Shown here one piece after another: positions 27,498 through 36,790 of a stretch of 64,000 nucleotides of DNA. The notes beneath the pieces were generated by a model that was not told the origin of the DNA, did not search any database, and saw only the letters and a program-made list of their open reading frames with translations. Each line of letters opens with the position of its first letter. The stretch's first letter is position 1. This stretch comes from Lewinella sp041392765 (GTDB lineage Bacteria; Bacteroidota; Bacteroidia; Chitinophagales; Saprospiraceae): the NCBI GenBank assembly GCA_041392765.1, contig JAWKLL010000001.1, forward strand, positions 186,001 through 250,000. Reading direction: 5' to 3'. The translations under genes and the position numbers were made by a program.

Positions 27498-28046
27498 ATG
27501 GAAACAGGCAGAATCATCATGGAAAGTGATCGCTTCGCCCTAACGGTGCAGCGCCTTTGTCATCAGCTCATTGAGCAGTACGATGACTTTTCCAATGCCT
27601 GTGTAGTGGGCGTACAAAACAGAGGTGTTTGGCTCAGCCAATTAGTGGTAGATTCCTTAGCGGAGTTTCAGGTGCAAGCCGTAAAGCACGGCAAATTAGA
27701 CATCACTTTTTACCGCGATGACTTCCGTACCAGAGAAAAGCCCCTCCGTGCCCATTCTACCGATATGCCTTTCTTGCTAGAAGGGTTGGATGTAGTATTG
27801 GTGGATGACGTTCTCTACACCGGGCGCACCATACAAGCTGCCCTAACGGCACTCAACCACTATGGCCGCCCCAAAAGTGTATCCCTGCTCGTTATGGTGG
27901 ACAGACAGTTCAACCGCCATCTGCCTATTCAGGCCGACTTCACAGGCATCCGCGTAGATGCTTTAGATGAAGCCTACGTTCAGGTGGAATTTGAGCAACA
28001 CCACGGCAAAGACTTGATTATTCTTTTTCCTCAAAAACCAGCATAA
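27498..28046 (+). CDS. pyrR: PyrR bifunctional protein (pyr operon regulator / uracil phosphoribosyltransferase)
   Basis: Binds pyr mRNA in many bacteria to attenuate pyrimidine genes and also converts uracil plus PRPP to UMP. 182 aa from the ATG at 27498. The PRPP-binding loop is VVLVDDVLYTGRTIQAAL; the N-terminal RFALTVQRLCHQLIEQY and LDITFYRDDF also match the family. It is followed by pyrB after only 8 bp, the usual pyrR-pyrB order, so it forms the first gene of a pyrimidine operon. The gap before it is too short for a classical attenuator, so the RNA-binding role here is uncertain. Confidence 0.93.
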   Translation: METGRIIMESDRFALTVQRLCHQLIEQYDDFSNACVVGVQNRGVWLSQLVVDSLAEFQVQAVKHGKLDITFYRDDFRTREKPLRAHSTDMPFLLEGLDVVLVDDVLYTGRTIQAALTALNHYGRPKSVSLLVMVDRQFNRHLPIQADFTGIRVDALDEAYVQVEFEQHHGKDLIILFPQKPA

Positions 28047-28054
28047 CTGATTCA

Positions 28055-28987
28055 ATGGCTACCATCCAGCAACTGAGTACCCGCCATGTTTTGGGCATTA
28101 AGTACCTCACCGAGGCGGATATTCAGCTCATTTTCACGACGGCTGATGAATTCAAAGAAGTCATTAACCGCCCTATCAAAAAAGTGCCCAGCCTGAGGGA
28201 TATTACGGTAGCCAACCTCTTTTTTGAAAATTCTACCCGCACCCGCATCTCGTTTGAACTCGCCGAAAAAAGGCTTTCCGCCGATACCATCAACTTTTCT
28301 GCCTCTTCCTCCTCCGTCAAAAAAGGCGAAACGCTGTTAGACACCGTCAACAACATCCTATCCATGAAGGTGGACATGGTTGTCATGCGTCACCCTGCAC
28401 CCGGAGCACACCACTTTTTGGCTAAACACATTGATGCGAACATTGTCAATGCCGGCGACGGTACCCACGAACACCCTACCCAAGCATTGTTGGATGCCTT
28501 CTCTATGCGTGAACACCTCGGTGATTTGGCTGGCAAGCACATCGCTATCATCGGCGATATCGTCCATTCGCGGGTAGCACTCAGCAATATTTTTTGCCTA
28601 CAAAAATTAGGGGCGAAAGTGCGCGTTTGCGGGCCTCCGACCTTGATTCCCAAGCATATTCAGTCGTTAGGCGTAGAGGTTTCACACAACCTGCGCGACA
28701 CCCTCCGCTGGTGCGATGCCGTCAATATTCTGCGTATTCAGTTGGAAAGGCAGGAGATGAAGTACTTCCCCTCATTACGCGAATACGCCCAGTTTTTTGG
28801 TGTCAATAGTACCTTATTGCAAGAATTAGACAAACCCATCCTCATCATGCACCCTGGCCCCATCAACCGAGGTGTAGAAATCACCAGCGAAGTAGCCGAT
28901 TCGGAACACAGCATTATCCTCCAACAGGTGGAAAATGGGGTGGCTATCCGTATGGCTGTGCTCTATTTGCTAGCTGCCACAAGATAA
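28055..28987 (+). CDS. pyrB: Aspartate carbamoyltransferase catalytic subunit
   Basis: Joins carbamoyl phosphate and aspartate to carbamoyl aspartate, the committed step of UMP synthesis, in the cytoplasm. The 310-aa length is typical. Motifs are FFENSTRTRISFELAEKRL (carbamoyl-phosphate site), MRHPAPGAHHF, HEHPTQALLDAFS, and ILIMHPGPINRGVEI near the C-terminus. There is no pyrI nearby, which fits the class B or C enzymes that pair with PyrR-type control. Eight bp after pyrR. Confidence 0.97.
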   Translation: MATIQQLSTRHVLGIKYLTEADIQLIFTTADEFKEVINRPIKKVPSLRDITVANLFFENSTRTRISFELAEKRLSADTINFSASSSSVKKGETLLDTVNNILSMKVDMVVMRHPAPGAHHFLAKHIDANIVNAGDGTHEHPTQALLDAFSMREHLGDLAGKHIAIIGDIVHSRVALSNIFCLQKLGAKVRVCGPPTLIPKHIQSLGVEVSHNLRDTLRWCDAVNILRIQLERQEMKYFPSLREYAQFFGVNSTLLQELDKPILIMHPGPINRGVEITSEVADSEHSIILQQVENGVAIRMAVLYLLAATR

Positions 28988-28992
28988 TCAGG

Positions 28993-29886
28993 TCAAAGCA
29001 TAGCAGCGCCAAACACACCTGCACTATCGCCTAAAGCGGGGCGGAGGATAGGCGTATCTAACCGTGGATTGAAGACAAAATCGCGCACACGTTCCACCCC
29101 TTCCGTGTAAAGCAGATCAATTTTCGACAGCCCACCACCGATGACAATAGCCGTAGGATCGAGGATGTTGATAAGATTCGCAATTCCCTTGCCAAAAAAA
29201 TGGGTAAGGCGCTGCACCGTAGCACCTACGGCCTCGCTGTACGTTCCACTTTCGTATTCAGCAATGATACTGGCCAATTTGCGGCGCTCCCCGGTCAGGC
29301 TTTCGTAATAACGTTGCAAACCAGGGCCGGAGATCAAGGTTTCCACGCAGCCTGTCTTGCCGCAGTAGCATTTGCCCCCAGAGTCATCTAGGAAACTATG
29401 CCCCCATTCCCCCCCAATGCCCTGGCCTCCGTTCCAAACCTTGCCGTTGATGACAACACCGCCGCCAACGCCCGTGCCCATAATGACCCCAAAAACCAAG
29501 TGTTCCTGCCGGGTAAAATCGCGGGCAGCACCTAACAGCGTTTCTGCCACCGCAAAGCAGTTGGCATCATTGGCCATTGCCACCGGGATACCTAAAGCCG
29601 CCTGCAAATCGCGGTGGAAAGGTCGCCCGTTCAGCACGGTGGTATTGCTGTTTTTCATTAAATGGGTGTGCGGGTCAATAGCTCCTGGGGTACCTATGCC
29701 CAATCGTTCGGGTTGGTATCCCACATCAGCAGCTACCAATTGCAAGACAGCCCCTATCTGGTGAATGATGTGTTCATAGCCCAGCTCCTGCTCCGTTGGT
29801 AGCCGCTGGCGGCTCAAGACCTGCCCGGCTGCATCTAATGCCACCCCCTCTATTTTCGTACCGCCTAAGTCGATTCCAAATTTCAT
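28993..29886 (-). CDS. ROK family sugar kinase (glucokinase/fructokinase-like)
   Basis: Phosphorylates a hexose with ATP in the cytoplasm. 297 aa from the ATG at 29886; the open frame reaches 29946, but family proteins begin at MKFGIDLGGTKIEGVALD. The ATP loop is GIDLGGTK, the ROK signature is MGTGVGGGVVINGK, and the zinc site is GGKCYCGKTGCVETLISGPG (His plus three Cys). Substrate is not determined; close families include fructokinase and N-acetylmannosamine or glucose kinases. It ends 5 bp from pyrB in convergent orientation. Confidence 0.92.
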   Translation of the reverse strand: MKFGIDLGGTKIEGVALDAAGQVLSRQRLPTEQELGYEHIIHQIGAVLQLVAADVGYQPERLGIGTPGAIDPHTHLMKNSNTTVLNGRPFHRDLQAALGIPVAMANDANCFAVAETLLGAARDFTRQEHLVFGVIMGTGVGGGVVINGKVWNGGQGIGGEWGHSFLDDSGGKCYCGKTGCVETLISGPGLQRYYESLTGERRKLASIIAEYESGTYSEAVGATVQRLTHFFGKGIANLINILDPTAIVIGGGLSKIDLLYTEGVERVRDFVFNPRLDTPILRPALGDSAGVFGAAML

Positions 29887-30000
29887 GATCGGTTCTTTTA
29901 TATGGAATTCATAACAATGTGCAATAATACCTAATTCCTTTTGCATTCAAAAAATACACTTCCAATAGCATTTATTAAAGCGAGTTTGGTATAGAGAATT

Positions 30001-30104
30001 AGAGGTTATATACGGGAATTTGTAAAGGGATTCAAATAAATTTTTTACGTTAGGTAAGGAAAAGGTTATTTTGCTTAGCCTCATCTAAGGAAAATGGTTC
30101 TAAG
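30001..30104 (+). repeat. Dispersed element, family P5, copy 1 (promoter-region repeat)
   Basis: About 104 bp starting AGAGGTTATATACGGG and running through GGGATTCAAATAAA, TTTTTACGTTAGGTAAGGAA and AAGGTTATTTTGCTTAGCC to CTAAGGAAAATGGTTCTAAG. The reverse complement of 58141-58247 reads the same string with few changes. Copy 1 occupies the divergent gap between the ROK kinase and uppS. Confidence 0.8.
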
Positions 30105-30174
30105 ATGAAAAGTGATGGAAAAAGATATTTTAGGCTCCTACTAAATCCGTTTTAATAAACTCTAATACTTTTCG

Positions 30175-30182
30175 TACTTTTG
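30175..30182 (+). promoter_or_regulatory. -7 promoter element of uppS
   Basis: TACTTTTG (exact TAnnTTTG) lies 28 bp before the ATG at 30211. A TTTT about 21 bp upstream may serve as a weak -33. Confidence 0.5.
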
Positions 30183-30210
30183 TGTTCTTTTTCAGGGCGA
30201 AATAGATTGA

Positions 30211-30951
30211 ATGGACTGGAAAACCAAGATCGATCCTACACGGCTACCTCAACACGTGGCTGTTATTATGGATGGCAATGGCCGCTGGGCCAAGGAGCAG
30301 GGCAAGCCCCGCGTCTTTGGTCACCGCAATGGGGTGAAGGCCGTGAGAGCTATCACCGAAGCCGCCGCAGAACTCGGGGTGGGGTATCTCACCTTGTATG
30401 CCTTTTCTACTGAAAACTGGGGGCGCCCTAAGTTGGAAGTGACGGCGCTTATGCACCTTTTGGTGGAAACTGTTCATCAGGAGACTAATACGTTGATGAA
30501 GAACAACATCCGCCTGCAAGCCATAGGGGAAATTTCTCAATTGCCGTCCGCTACCTACAAAGCATTGCAAGAAGGCATCCAAAATACCCGTCACAACACA
30601 GGCATGACCTTGGTGTTGGCACTCAATTACAGTGGTAGATGGGACATTGCGTCAGCTGCCCGCCAATTGGCGCAAGAGGTAAAAGATGGTCTCCTCACGC
30701 CCGAACAGGTGGATGCAGCCGCATTGCAGGCAAAATTGAGTACCGTCGGCATACCCGACCCAGAGTTACTCATCCGCACTAGCGGAGAAGCCCGCATCAG
30801 CAATTTCTTACTTTGGGAACTCGCTTATGCAGAACTTTTCTTTTCTCCCGTTTTTTGGCCTGATTTCGGCAAAGAACATTTTTATGAAGCGTTGGTGAAC
30901 TACCAACAACGCGAACGCCGTTTTGGCAAAATCAGCGAGCAAATAATATGA
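30211..30951 (+). CDS. uppS: Isoprenyl transferase (di-trans,poly-cis-undecaprenyl diphosphate synthase)
   Basis: Builds the C55 lipid carrier for peptidoglycan and surface polysaccharides by adding isopentenyl units to farnesyl diphosphate, in the cytoplasm. 246 aa. HVAVIMDGNGRWAKEQGKPR carries the catalytic Asp and diphosphate-binding Arg residues; GHRNGVKAVRAI, YAFSTENWGRP, LIRTSGEARISNFLLWELAY and EHFYEALVNYQQRERRFGK are the remaining conserved regions. It is followed by the P1 element and bamA, a usual Bacteroidota order. Confidence 0.96.
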   Translation: MDWKTKIDPTRLPQHVAVIMDGNGRWAKEQGKPRVFGHRNGVKAVRAITEAAAELGVGYLTLYAFSTENWGRPKLEVTALMHLLVETVHQETNTLMKNNIRLQAIGEISQLPSATYKALQEGIQNTRHNTGMTLVLALNYSGRWDIASAARQLAQEVKDGLLTPEQVDAAALQAKLSTVGIPDPELLIRTSGEARISNFLLWELAYAELFFSPVFWPDFGKEHFYEALVNYQQRERRFGKISEQII

Positions 30952-30995
30952 TGGATATACAACCCTCTTTCAATCAGTCCCGTCTTTACAACATG

Positions 30996-31133
30996 CTTAG
31001 CAATTTGACGGAAATAACTGATCCCATTTTTCCTGAAGGCTTGTCTTTATGCACACGCTTTGTGCAAGTATTCCTACGCTTAGTGCATAAAGCCAAGCCA
31101 AAAATGAGATCACTTATTTTTTCCCGTCCCTTA
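30996..31133 (+). repeat. Dispersed palindromic element, family P1, copy 2
   Basis: CTTAGCAATTTGACGGAAAT starts the element and TTTTTTCCCGTCCCTTA ends it. The body has AACTGATCCCATTTTTCCTG, TGCACACGCTTTGTGCAAGT and CCTACGCTTAGTG. It nearly equals the reverse complement of 5109-5246. It sits between uppS and bamA and could form a large hairpin in their shared mRNA. Confidence 0.85.
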
Positions 31134-31153
31134 TTAAAAAGGTTTCATACGCA

Positions 31154-33703
31154 ATGTCTTACCGATTCATTCATACCTTGGCTTTTGTAGCTGCTCTTTT
31201 GTTAGTAGCCACAACAACGAATACCCAAGCCCAATCCTTTGTCGATAGCTTAGAGGTGTATGATTATACCTCCCCTAAAGAGTACGAAATTGGCGGTATC
31301 CGCGTCAATGGTGCTTATTTTTCTGACGAAAACGCCATTATTGGTGTCTCCGGCCTTACCGTTGGGGACAAAATCAAGATACCGGGCTACGATATTCCAC
31401 GAGCACTTCGCAACCTTTGGAAGCTTCGCCTATTTACCAACGTAGAAATCCTACAGGAAAAAACCATCGGTGATGTTATTTTCTTGGAATACATAGTGCA
31501 GGAGCGCCCACGCCTGTCGCGATATTCCTACCGAGGCGTGAAGAAATCTTACCACGACGACCTCAATGAAGAAGTAGAAAAATACCTTCTCAAAGGCAGC
31601 ATCGTCACAGAGGATATTAAGGTGAACGCAGCAGAGGGCATCCGCGAATTTTTCGTAGAAAAAGGCTACTTGGACACCAAAGTGAAAATTGAAGAGGCCA
31701 ACGACACGACTAAGGTCAACAGCGTCCGCTTAGTCTTTGATGTTGATATTGCTGACAAAGTAAAGATTAAAAACATCCATTTCGCAGGCAATGATGCCGT
31801 CACTGACCGCCGTTTGCGCAAGGAAATGGAAACCAAAGAAAAACGCCGCCTCTTGTCGGGGTCTAAGTTATTGGAAGAGGATTATTTGAAGGACAAGGAA
31901 GCCATCATCACTTTCTACAACAAAATTGGGCATCGCGATGCGCGCATCCTGTCCGATAGTATGTGGCGCAATGCCGAAGGTGAATTAGAAATGCTACTCA
32001 CCATACGGGAAGGGAATCCTTACTACTTCCGCAGCATTACGTTTAAAGGCAACTCCATTTACGACGATAAAACATTGGATGAGATTTTAGGTATTGCCCC
32101 CGGTGATATCTACAATCAGGAGTTATTGGAAACCCGCCTTAGCTTTAGCCAAGATGGCCGCGACATCAGCACCTTGTATATGGACAACGGCTATCTTTTC
32201 TTCCGTGCCGACCCTATCGAAGCTGCTATTGAAGGCGACAGCATCGACCTTGAGTTGCGCATTTTTGAAGGGCCACAAGCTACCATCGACAAAGTGACCA
32301 TCACGGGCAATGACCGCACCCACGAGCACGTAATTCGCCGTGAATTGCGCACGCTACCTGGTGCTAAATTCAGCCGTTCCGACATCATTCGCTCCCAGCG
32401 GCAGATTATGAACCTCAATTACTTTAACCCAGAAACCTTGGGTATCAATACGCCTGTGAACCCTAACCGAGGCACGGTGGATATCGAATATGCCGTGGAA
32501 GAAAAACCTTCCGACCAGTTGGAACTTTCCGCAGGTTGGGGGGGGCAACGGCGCGTCATCGGCACTTTGGGCGTTACGTTCAATAACTTCAGCTTGCGCA
32601 ATATCGCCAACCGTTCCGCTTGGCATCCACTGCCACAGGGCGACGGACAGCGCGTGAGCCTTCGCGCACAGACCAACGGCAATTTTTATCAATCCTACAA
32701 CCTGTCCTTTACAGAACCTTGGTTAGGGGGTAAAAAACCAACATCGTTGACGGTTTCTGCTTTCTTCAATCGCTTCACCAATGGTGCTTCGAAGAACAAC
32801 CCCGATGCCTTCCAGAGCTTCGATATCAAGCAGCTTTCATTGAGCGTGGGAACTCGCCTTCGTTGGCCAGATGATAACTTCATCTCACGTACGGGTATTA
32901 ATATCCAGACGCTCAACCTACAAAACTGGGGGCTGTTCAACGTTTTCCGCACCGACCAAGGCGAAACCGTGCGCGGAGGGTATTACAACAACTTCAGCGT
33001 TACTCAAACACTGGCGCGTTCCACGGTCAATGACCCGATTTTCCCTAAGGAAGGCTCCAGCATATCGCTATCGGTGCAGTTCACACCACCGTACTCTTTG
33101 TTCTCGGATAAATCCTATACCGACCTGCCCGCCCAGGATAAATTCCGCTGGTTGGAATACCACAAATGGCGTCTTGACGCGGAATGGTACACTACGCTGG
33201 TGGGCAAATTGGTGCTGAAAGCCCAAACGAAATTCGGATTCCTCGGCAGCTACAACCGCGATATTGGCGTGTCGCCCTTCGAGCGTTTCCAATTGGGTGG
33301 CGATGGTATCAACAACCAACAATTCGGCTACGCAGGGGTAGATATCATCTCCAGCCGTGGGTACGAAATCAACGAATTTCCGGGCAACACCATCGAAGGA
33401 GGGCAGGAAGTAGCAACACCGCTGTATAACAAACTCACGTTTGAGTTGCGGTATCCGCTTTCGCTCAACCCAAGTTCTACCATTTACCTGCACGCCTTTG
33501 CACAGGGGGCTAATGCTTGGCGCAGCGTCCAGGACTATAACCCATTCGACCTTCAGCGTTCTGTGGGCGGTGGAGTGCGCGTATTTCTCCCGATGTTCGG
33601 TACGTTGGGCTTCGACTATGGTATCGGCTTCGACAAAGCAGGCCCTCGCACCCTACAGAATATGGGCGACTTCAATATCATCCTTGGTTTTGAACCAGAA
33701 TAA
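31154..33703 (+). CDS. bamA: Outer membrane protein assembly factor BamA
   Basis: The central Omp85 protein, which inserts beta-barrel proteins into the outer membrane. 849 aa: a signal peptide (about 1-27), five POTRA domains (about 40-450; for example IRVNGAYFSDENAIIGVSGL, IKNIHFAGNDAVTDRRLRKE, ITFKGNSIYDDKTLDEILGI, VTITGNDRTHEHVIRRELRT), then the Omp85 barrel. The barrel has 'NPSSTIYLHAFAQGANAW' and 'GFDYGIGFDKAG', ending GDFNIILGFEPE. The ATG at 31154 follows the palindrome. No frame errors are visible in this long gene. Confidence 0.95.
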   Translation: MSYRFIHTLAFVAALLLVATTTNTQAQSFVDSLEVYDYTSPKEYEIGGIRVNGAYFSDENAIIGVSGLTVGDKIKIPGYDIPRALRNLWKLRLFTNVEILQEKTIGDVIFLEYIVQERPRLSRYSYRGVKKSYHDDLNEEVEKYLLKGSIVTEDIKVNAAEGIREFFVEKGYLDTKVKIEEANDTTKVNSVRLVFDVDIADKVKIKNIHFAGNDAVTDRRLRKEMETKEKRRLLSGSKLLEEDYLKDKEAIITFYNKIGHRDARILSDSMWRNAEGELEMLLTIREGNPYYFRSITFKGNSIYDDKTLDEILGIAPGDIYNQELLETRLSFSQDGRDISTLYMDNGYLFFRADPIEAAIEGDSIDLELRIFEGPQATIDKVTITGNDRTHEHVIRRELRTLPGAKFSRSDIIRSQRQIMNLNYFNPETLGINTPVNPNRGTVDIEYAVEEKPSDQLELSAGWGGQRRVIGTLGVTFNNFSLRNIANRSAWHPLPQGDGQRVSLRAQTNGNFYQSYNLSFTEPWLGGKKPTSLTVSAFFNRFTNGASKNNPDAFQSFDIKQLSLSVGTRLRWPDDNFISRTGINIQTLNLQNWGLFNVFRTDQGETVRGGYYNNFSVTQTLARSTVNDPIFPKEGSSISLSVQFTPPYSLFSDKSYTDLPAQDKFRWLEYHKWRLDAEWYTTLVGKLVLKAQTKFGFLGSYNRDIGVSPFERFQLGGDGINNQQFGYAGVDIISSRGYEINEFPGNTIEGGQEVATPLYNKLTFELRYPLSLNPSSTIYLHAFAQGANAWRSVQDYNPFDLQRSVGGGVRVFLPMFGTLGFDYGIGFDKAGPRTLQNMGDFNIILGFEPE

Positions 33704-33736
33704 AGGGGCGAATTGGGGTGTGTTGTGGGTGACTTG

Positions 33737-33772
33737 CTTCGAGGGGTGGTTCGGATAATCGCACCCCCTCGG
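33737..33772. other. Hairpin after bamA
   Basis: CGAGGGGTG pairs with CACCCCCTCG (one bulge) around a 13-base loop. It is not followed by a T run, so it may be an mRNA-stabilising 3' end rather than a full terminator. Confidence 0.35.
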
Positions 33773-33845
33773 ATGTCTCTTGCTGTTCTTCCTGTGCGAG
33801 CGGGTAGTGGTCATATTGTATTTGGACTTCTAAAATCTATTACCA

Positions 33846-35159
33846 ATGAAAAAAGCACTATTCCTGCTGTGTATTAGCTCGCTCTTTTCTGTGCTATCAG
33901 CTCAAGAGTACGACATCAGCACTTACAAGGCACGTTATAATCGACGACCGTTGCTGGAAATATCGCCCTTTTTTGTTTATAGCAATGCTTTCTACAATGA
34001 AAACAGATTTGGGCTAAAGCCTAATTCATTCGTCAATGCCAATCTTTCCGCTAATTGGTCGGAATCTTCCAACACGGATAAAAGAATCCGTACCATAAGT
34101 TCTTCGTTTGGTATGGGGTGGCAGCACAGGCCACCAACTACCAGCAGCATATTGGACAAAGAGAAACAAAGTAACCTAGATTTATCCACCCACCTCACCC
34201 AATTCAACTACATTACCCCTAAGTGGTTTTGGGGGATTAGCGCCCAAGTGAATGCCTCTATTTTTCGCATTGCTGATGTCAATTCGCTGGTTAATGGGAG
34301 AAACCTTGTACAAATAAAACCTGGCCTATTTGCAGGAATAGGCCGCATTGAATACGCCGAAGATGCCCTCCTGGCCAATTGGATGGTAGATGACCTGTTG
34401 GCAACAGGCGCCATTGAGCAGGCCACCGTTGCCGACCGCTTGGCTTTGGCTCAACGCATTACTTCCATTATAGGTAACCGAACGTTCGATTTCCGCAGAC
34501 GGCGTATTTACGAGTTAGCACAATTGCGACAAGTGTTCTTAGAACAAAATGCTACTATCCATGACGATTTCCTCTTGTTTGCCGTTCTCAACGACAACTG
34601 GGCCTTTGCCAATCGAGCTAGCTTGCCCAACGGCGAACAGGTGCGAATCGGGTTGGATTTAGGCATGGATTATTTTACCCAAAAAGGAAGAACATCATTT
34701 GGCAGCAGATCCTACGCGCAGGGAAGGCCCTATATTGAGTACACCCACGCAAGGGTGCTAAAAAACAGGGCTGCGGGTGTTTGGTCGGCCACTATGGCGT
34801 TGGAACACAATGAAAGAATTGCCTTCGACGACAGCCCAGGTGCCATCATGTACCAAGACAATTTTTCCAGTCTAAGCCTTAGCGCGGCTTACAACTATAT
34901 AGTCTTGCCCTCCTCCCGTACTCGTATCTCGCTTTTCAATGAAGCTGTTTTTGAATACAGCAACGCGGAAAGAACAGCCCTACCATCAGTACCCGCAAAA
35001 GAAGTGATGGTTAGCAGCAAACTGGTAGCCGATTATTTTATCAATAATAACTTACGCGCCCAACTTGAAGCGGGCTTTGCCAGCAATTATGGTTTTGATA
35101 CGGAGTTACTCAACTTCAATCCTTACTTTTCCTTTAGATTCAATTACGCGGTATTCTAA
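33846..35159 (+). CDS. Predicted outer-membrane beta-barrel protein, function unknown
   Basis: 437 aa with a signal peptide ending ...SVLSAQ (about residue 20). The rest is alternating beta strands (SFGMGWQHRP, LFNEAVFEYSNAE) and ends in a C-terminal Phe (FNPYFSFRFNYAVF), the barrel signature. A central helical part (about 180-245) has RRRRIYELAQLRQVFLEQNA. No enzyme or porin family is recognised. It is a separate transcription unit 142 bp after bamA. Confidence 0.65.
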   Translation: MKKALFLLCISSLFSVLSAQEYDISTYKARYNRRPLLEISPFFVYSNAFYNENRFGLKPNSFVNANLSANWSESSNTDKRIRTISSSFGMGWQHRPPTTSSILDKEKQSNLDLSTHLTQFNYITPKWFWGISAQVNASIFRIADVNSLVNGRNLVQIKPGLFAGIGRIEYAEDALLANWMVDDLLATGAIEQATVADRLALAQRITSIIGNRTFDFRRRRIYELAQLRQVFLEQNATIHDDFLLFAVLNDNWAFANRASLPNGEQVRIGLDLGMDYFTQKGRTSFGSRSYAQGRPYIEYTHARVLKNRAAGVWSATMALEHNERIAFDDSPGAIMYQDNFSSLSLSAAYNYIVLPSSRTRISLFNEAVFEYSNAERTALPSVPAKEVMVSSKLVADYFINNNLRAQLEAGFASNYGFDTELLNFNPYFSFRFNYAVF

Positions 35160-35234
35160 TTTTGACATACGCTTATTTGGGCTTCACTCCTCCCTATAAT
35201 TATCGGGATTGCTAATCGCGCACGCCAGATTAGG

Positions 35235-35325
35235 AACGGATGGCAGTACATCCGATTAAATCCGTTTGAAACCCTGCTGGTACGTGTTGGATTTTAATGG
35301 TCTAATGGTGTTTAGAAGAGGGTTC
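35235..35325 (-). repeat. Cassette-type repeat block A (minus orientation)
   Basis: Read on the minus strand it shows the block A strings GACCATTAAAATCCAACA, GCAGGGTTTCAAACGGATTT and AATCGGATGTACTGCC, in the order seen after 4071, 5533 and 61248. It lies immediately after the stop of the minus-strand nuclease gene (35358), so it has the same position relative to the gene as in the other islands. Confidence 0.65.
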
Positions 35326-35357
35326 TTGTTGCAGCGTCCATGCATTGTTGTAGGCTT

Positions 35358-36551
35358 TTATATCAGTAGTTTGCATTTTTCAATAAATTCTTTTATTCTT
35401 TGCCAATTTTGATGAATAAATTTTGCTCTAACTTCTTGGTTTACAAGTTTAAGAGTTTCTTCGTTGCCGAAGACTTCAAAATTTATTCTTGGTTCTAAAA
35501 AATTACCTCCAATCCAAAGGTCTTCTCTACCCCATTCAGCAAATTCTGCCACTTGCTCAGCCAGTTCATCGAACCGCTTGTCATTACTAATTTCTCTTTT
35601 ACCGTTGTTGTCTATAAGTACCAATCCATAATAGATGTCACCTAAACTTCTCTCTATGAAGATGCAAACACTATAATCATCTTTTTCTGCAAATTGAAAC
35701 ATAATCCCATACCAAGGGTTTCTATTTCTGGCATAGTGAATAATTCTTGTCAACAAATCACTCGAAAATTTTTGGATTTCAAGTATTTTGTATTCTTGCT
35801 CGATTACTTTTTCAAAGTCTATCCAAAAGTCCCACTCTATGTGCCATTTGACATGATTCCAGTTGCTTGCGATTTTATGGGCTTGAACGATGTTGTCATT
35901 CTTCGCAAGCAATTCAATGATTTCAAGGTATTCTTCTTTGTTCATGGTCATTCCAGTAATTTCTGCGATTAATTTTTGATATTGGCAAAGAGTTTCTCTT
36001 AAAGAAGCATGTAATGCAGATGATTTAATGCATTCTTCAATCCAACGAATTATATCGTTATTGTAGGAAGCAAGCGTAAGTATTTTATCAAGGTTTTGGT
36101 CATTTTTTAGTCTTCCTAAACTGTTCTCACTTGGTTCTCTACCGTCAAGGGAAAGGTAAATTATTTTAATATCTTTAATACCTTCTTTAATGATAGTGTC
36201 ATAATATCTCTCAATTTGCTTGTCTTGGTCACCAGCCCAAATCTTATTCTCAATAATTATTGCCTGTTTTGAGTTCTTTATTAAAATGTCAATGTTTTTA
36301 TATTCTTTATAGGTTTTTATGGCATTTTGGTCAAAATTTTCTATTTTCAGAATCGTTAAAAGTTTCCAAGAAACTCATTTTTCTTTTTATGACTTCCTTC
36401 TGGATTCAATAAATTGTATAAAAATTGAGAGTGAAGGTTTACTTCATCTGTCGATTCACGCAAGATCGTAAAAATATTGAAAGTGTCATTTTCTTTCAAC
36501 TTTTTATATTTATATTCTAATATTTTTATTTTTTTCGAGGAGGTTTTTCAT
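35358..36551 (-). CDS. PD-(D/E)XK nuclease superfamily protein, two single-base indels
   Basis: About 397 aa after repair; only its last 197 codons (35358-35951) form a simple ATG ORF. Upstream the same frame continues without a stop: KNIDILIKNSKQAIIIENKI and WAGDQDKQIERYYDTIIKEG. This is the PD-(D/E)XK core, with Asp in 'IDILI' and Glu-x-Lys in 'IIENKIW'. An earlier part (KLKENDTFNIFTILRESTDE, VNLHSQFLYNLLNPEGSHK) is reached by one indel near 36360. The start region (MKNLLEKIKILEYKYKK from the ATG at 36551) needs another in an A run near 36527. This layout matches the PDDEXK_4 group of predicted nucleases, often carried by mobile DNA. It is AT-rich and flanked by block B before the start and block A after the stop. 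Confidence 0.75.
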
Positions 36552-36594
36552 TTATTTTTCTTTCTAGTTGCCTGCAACGCTAACGACTACCCAC

Positions 36595-36790
36595 GCCCCC
36601 ATACCATCCCGATAGCTATCAGGACTCCCTTTCGAATATCCTGAGCAGACAGCTCCCTTGCACAAACCGACCGCCATGATTCCCTTTTTCTGTGATAAGG
36701 GAACATGACTGGAAGGCAAGTTACGAGTTTTCCGTGCTTTTGCGCCATTTTTTTGGGTGTTTTTTCTATGGCTTATTCGCTTCGCCTACT
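36595..36790 (-). repeat. Cassette-type repeat block B (minus orientation)
   Basis: On the minus strand: GCGAATAAGCC, AAAAACACCC, AAAACTCGTAACTTGCC, TTCCCTTATCACAG, TATCGGGATGGTATGG, then CGTTAGCGTTGCAGGCAAC right before the nuclease start. It matches the block B order and spacing at 2700-2915 and 4200-4400. The CGTTAGCGTTGC string also ends the 4079-4420 copy. Confidence 0.7.
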
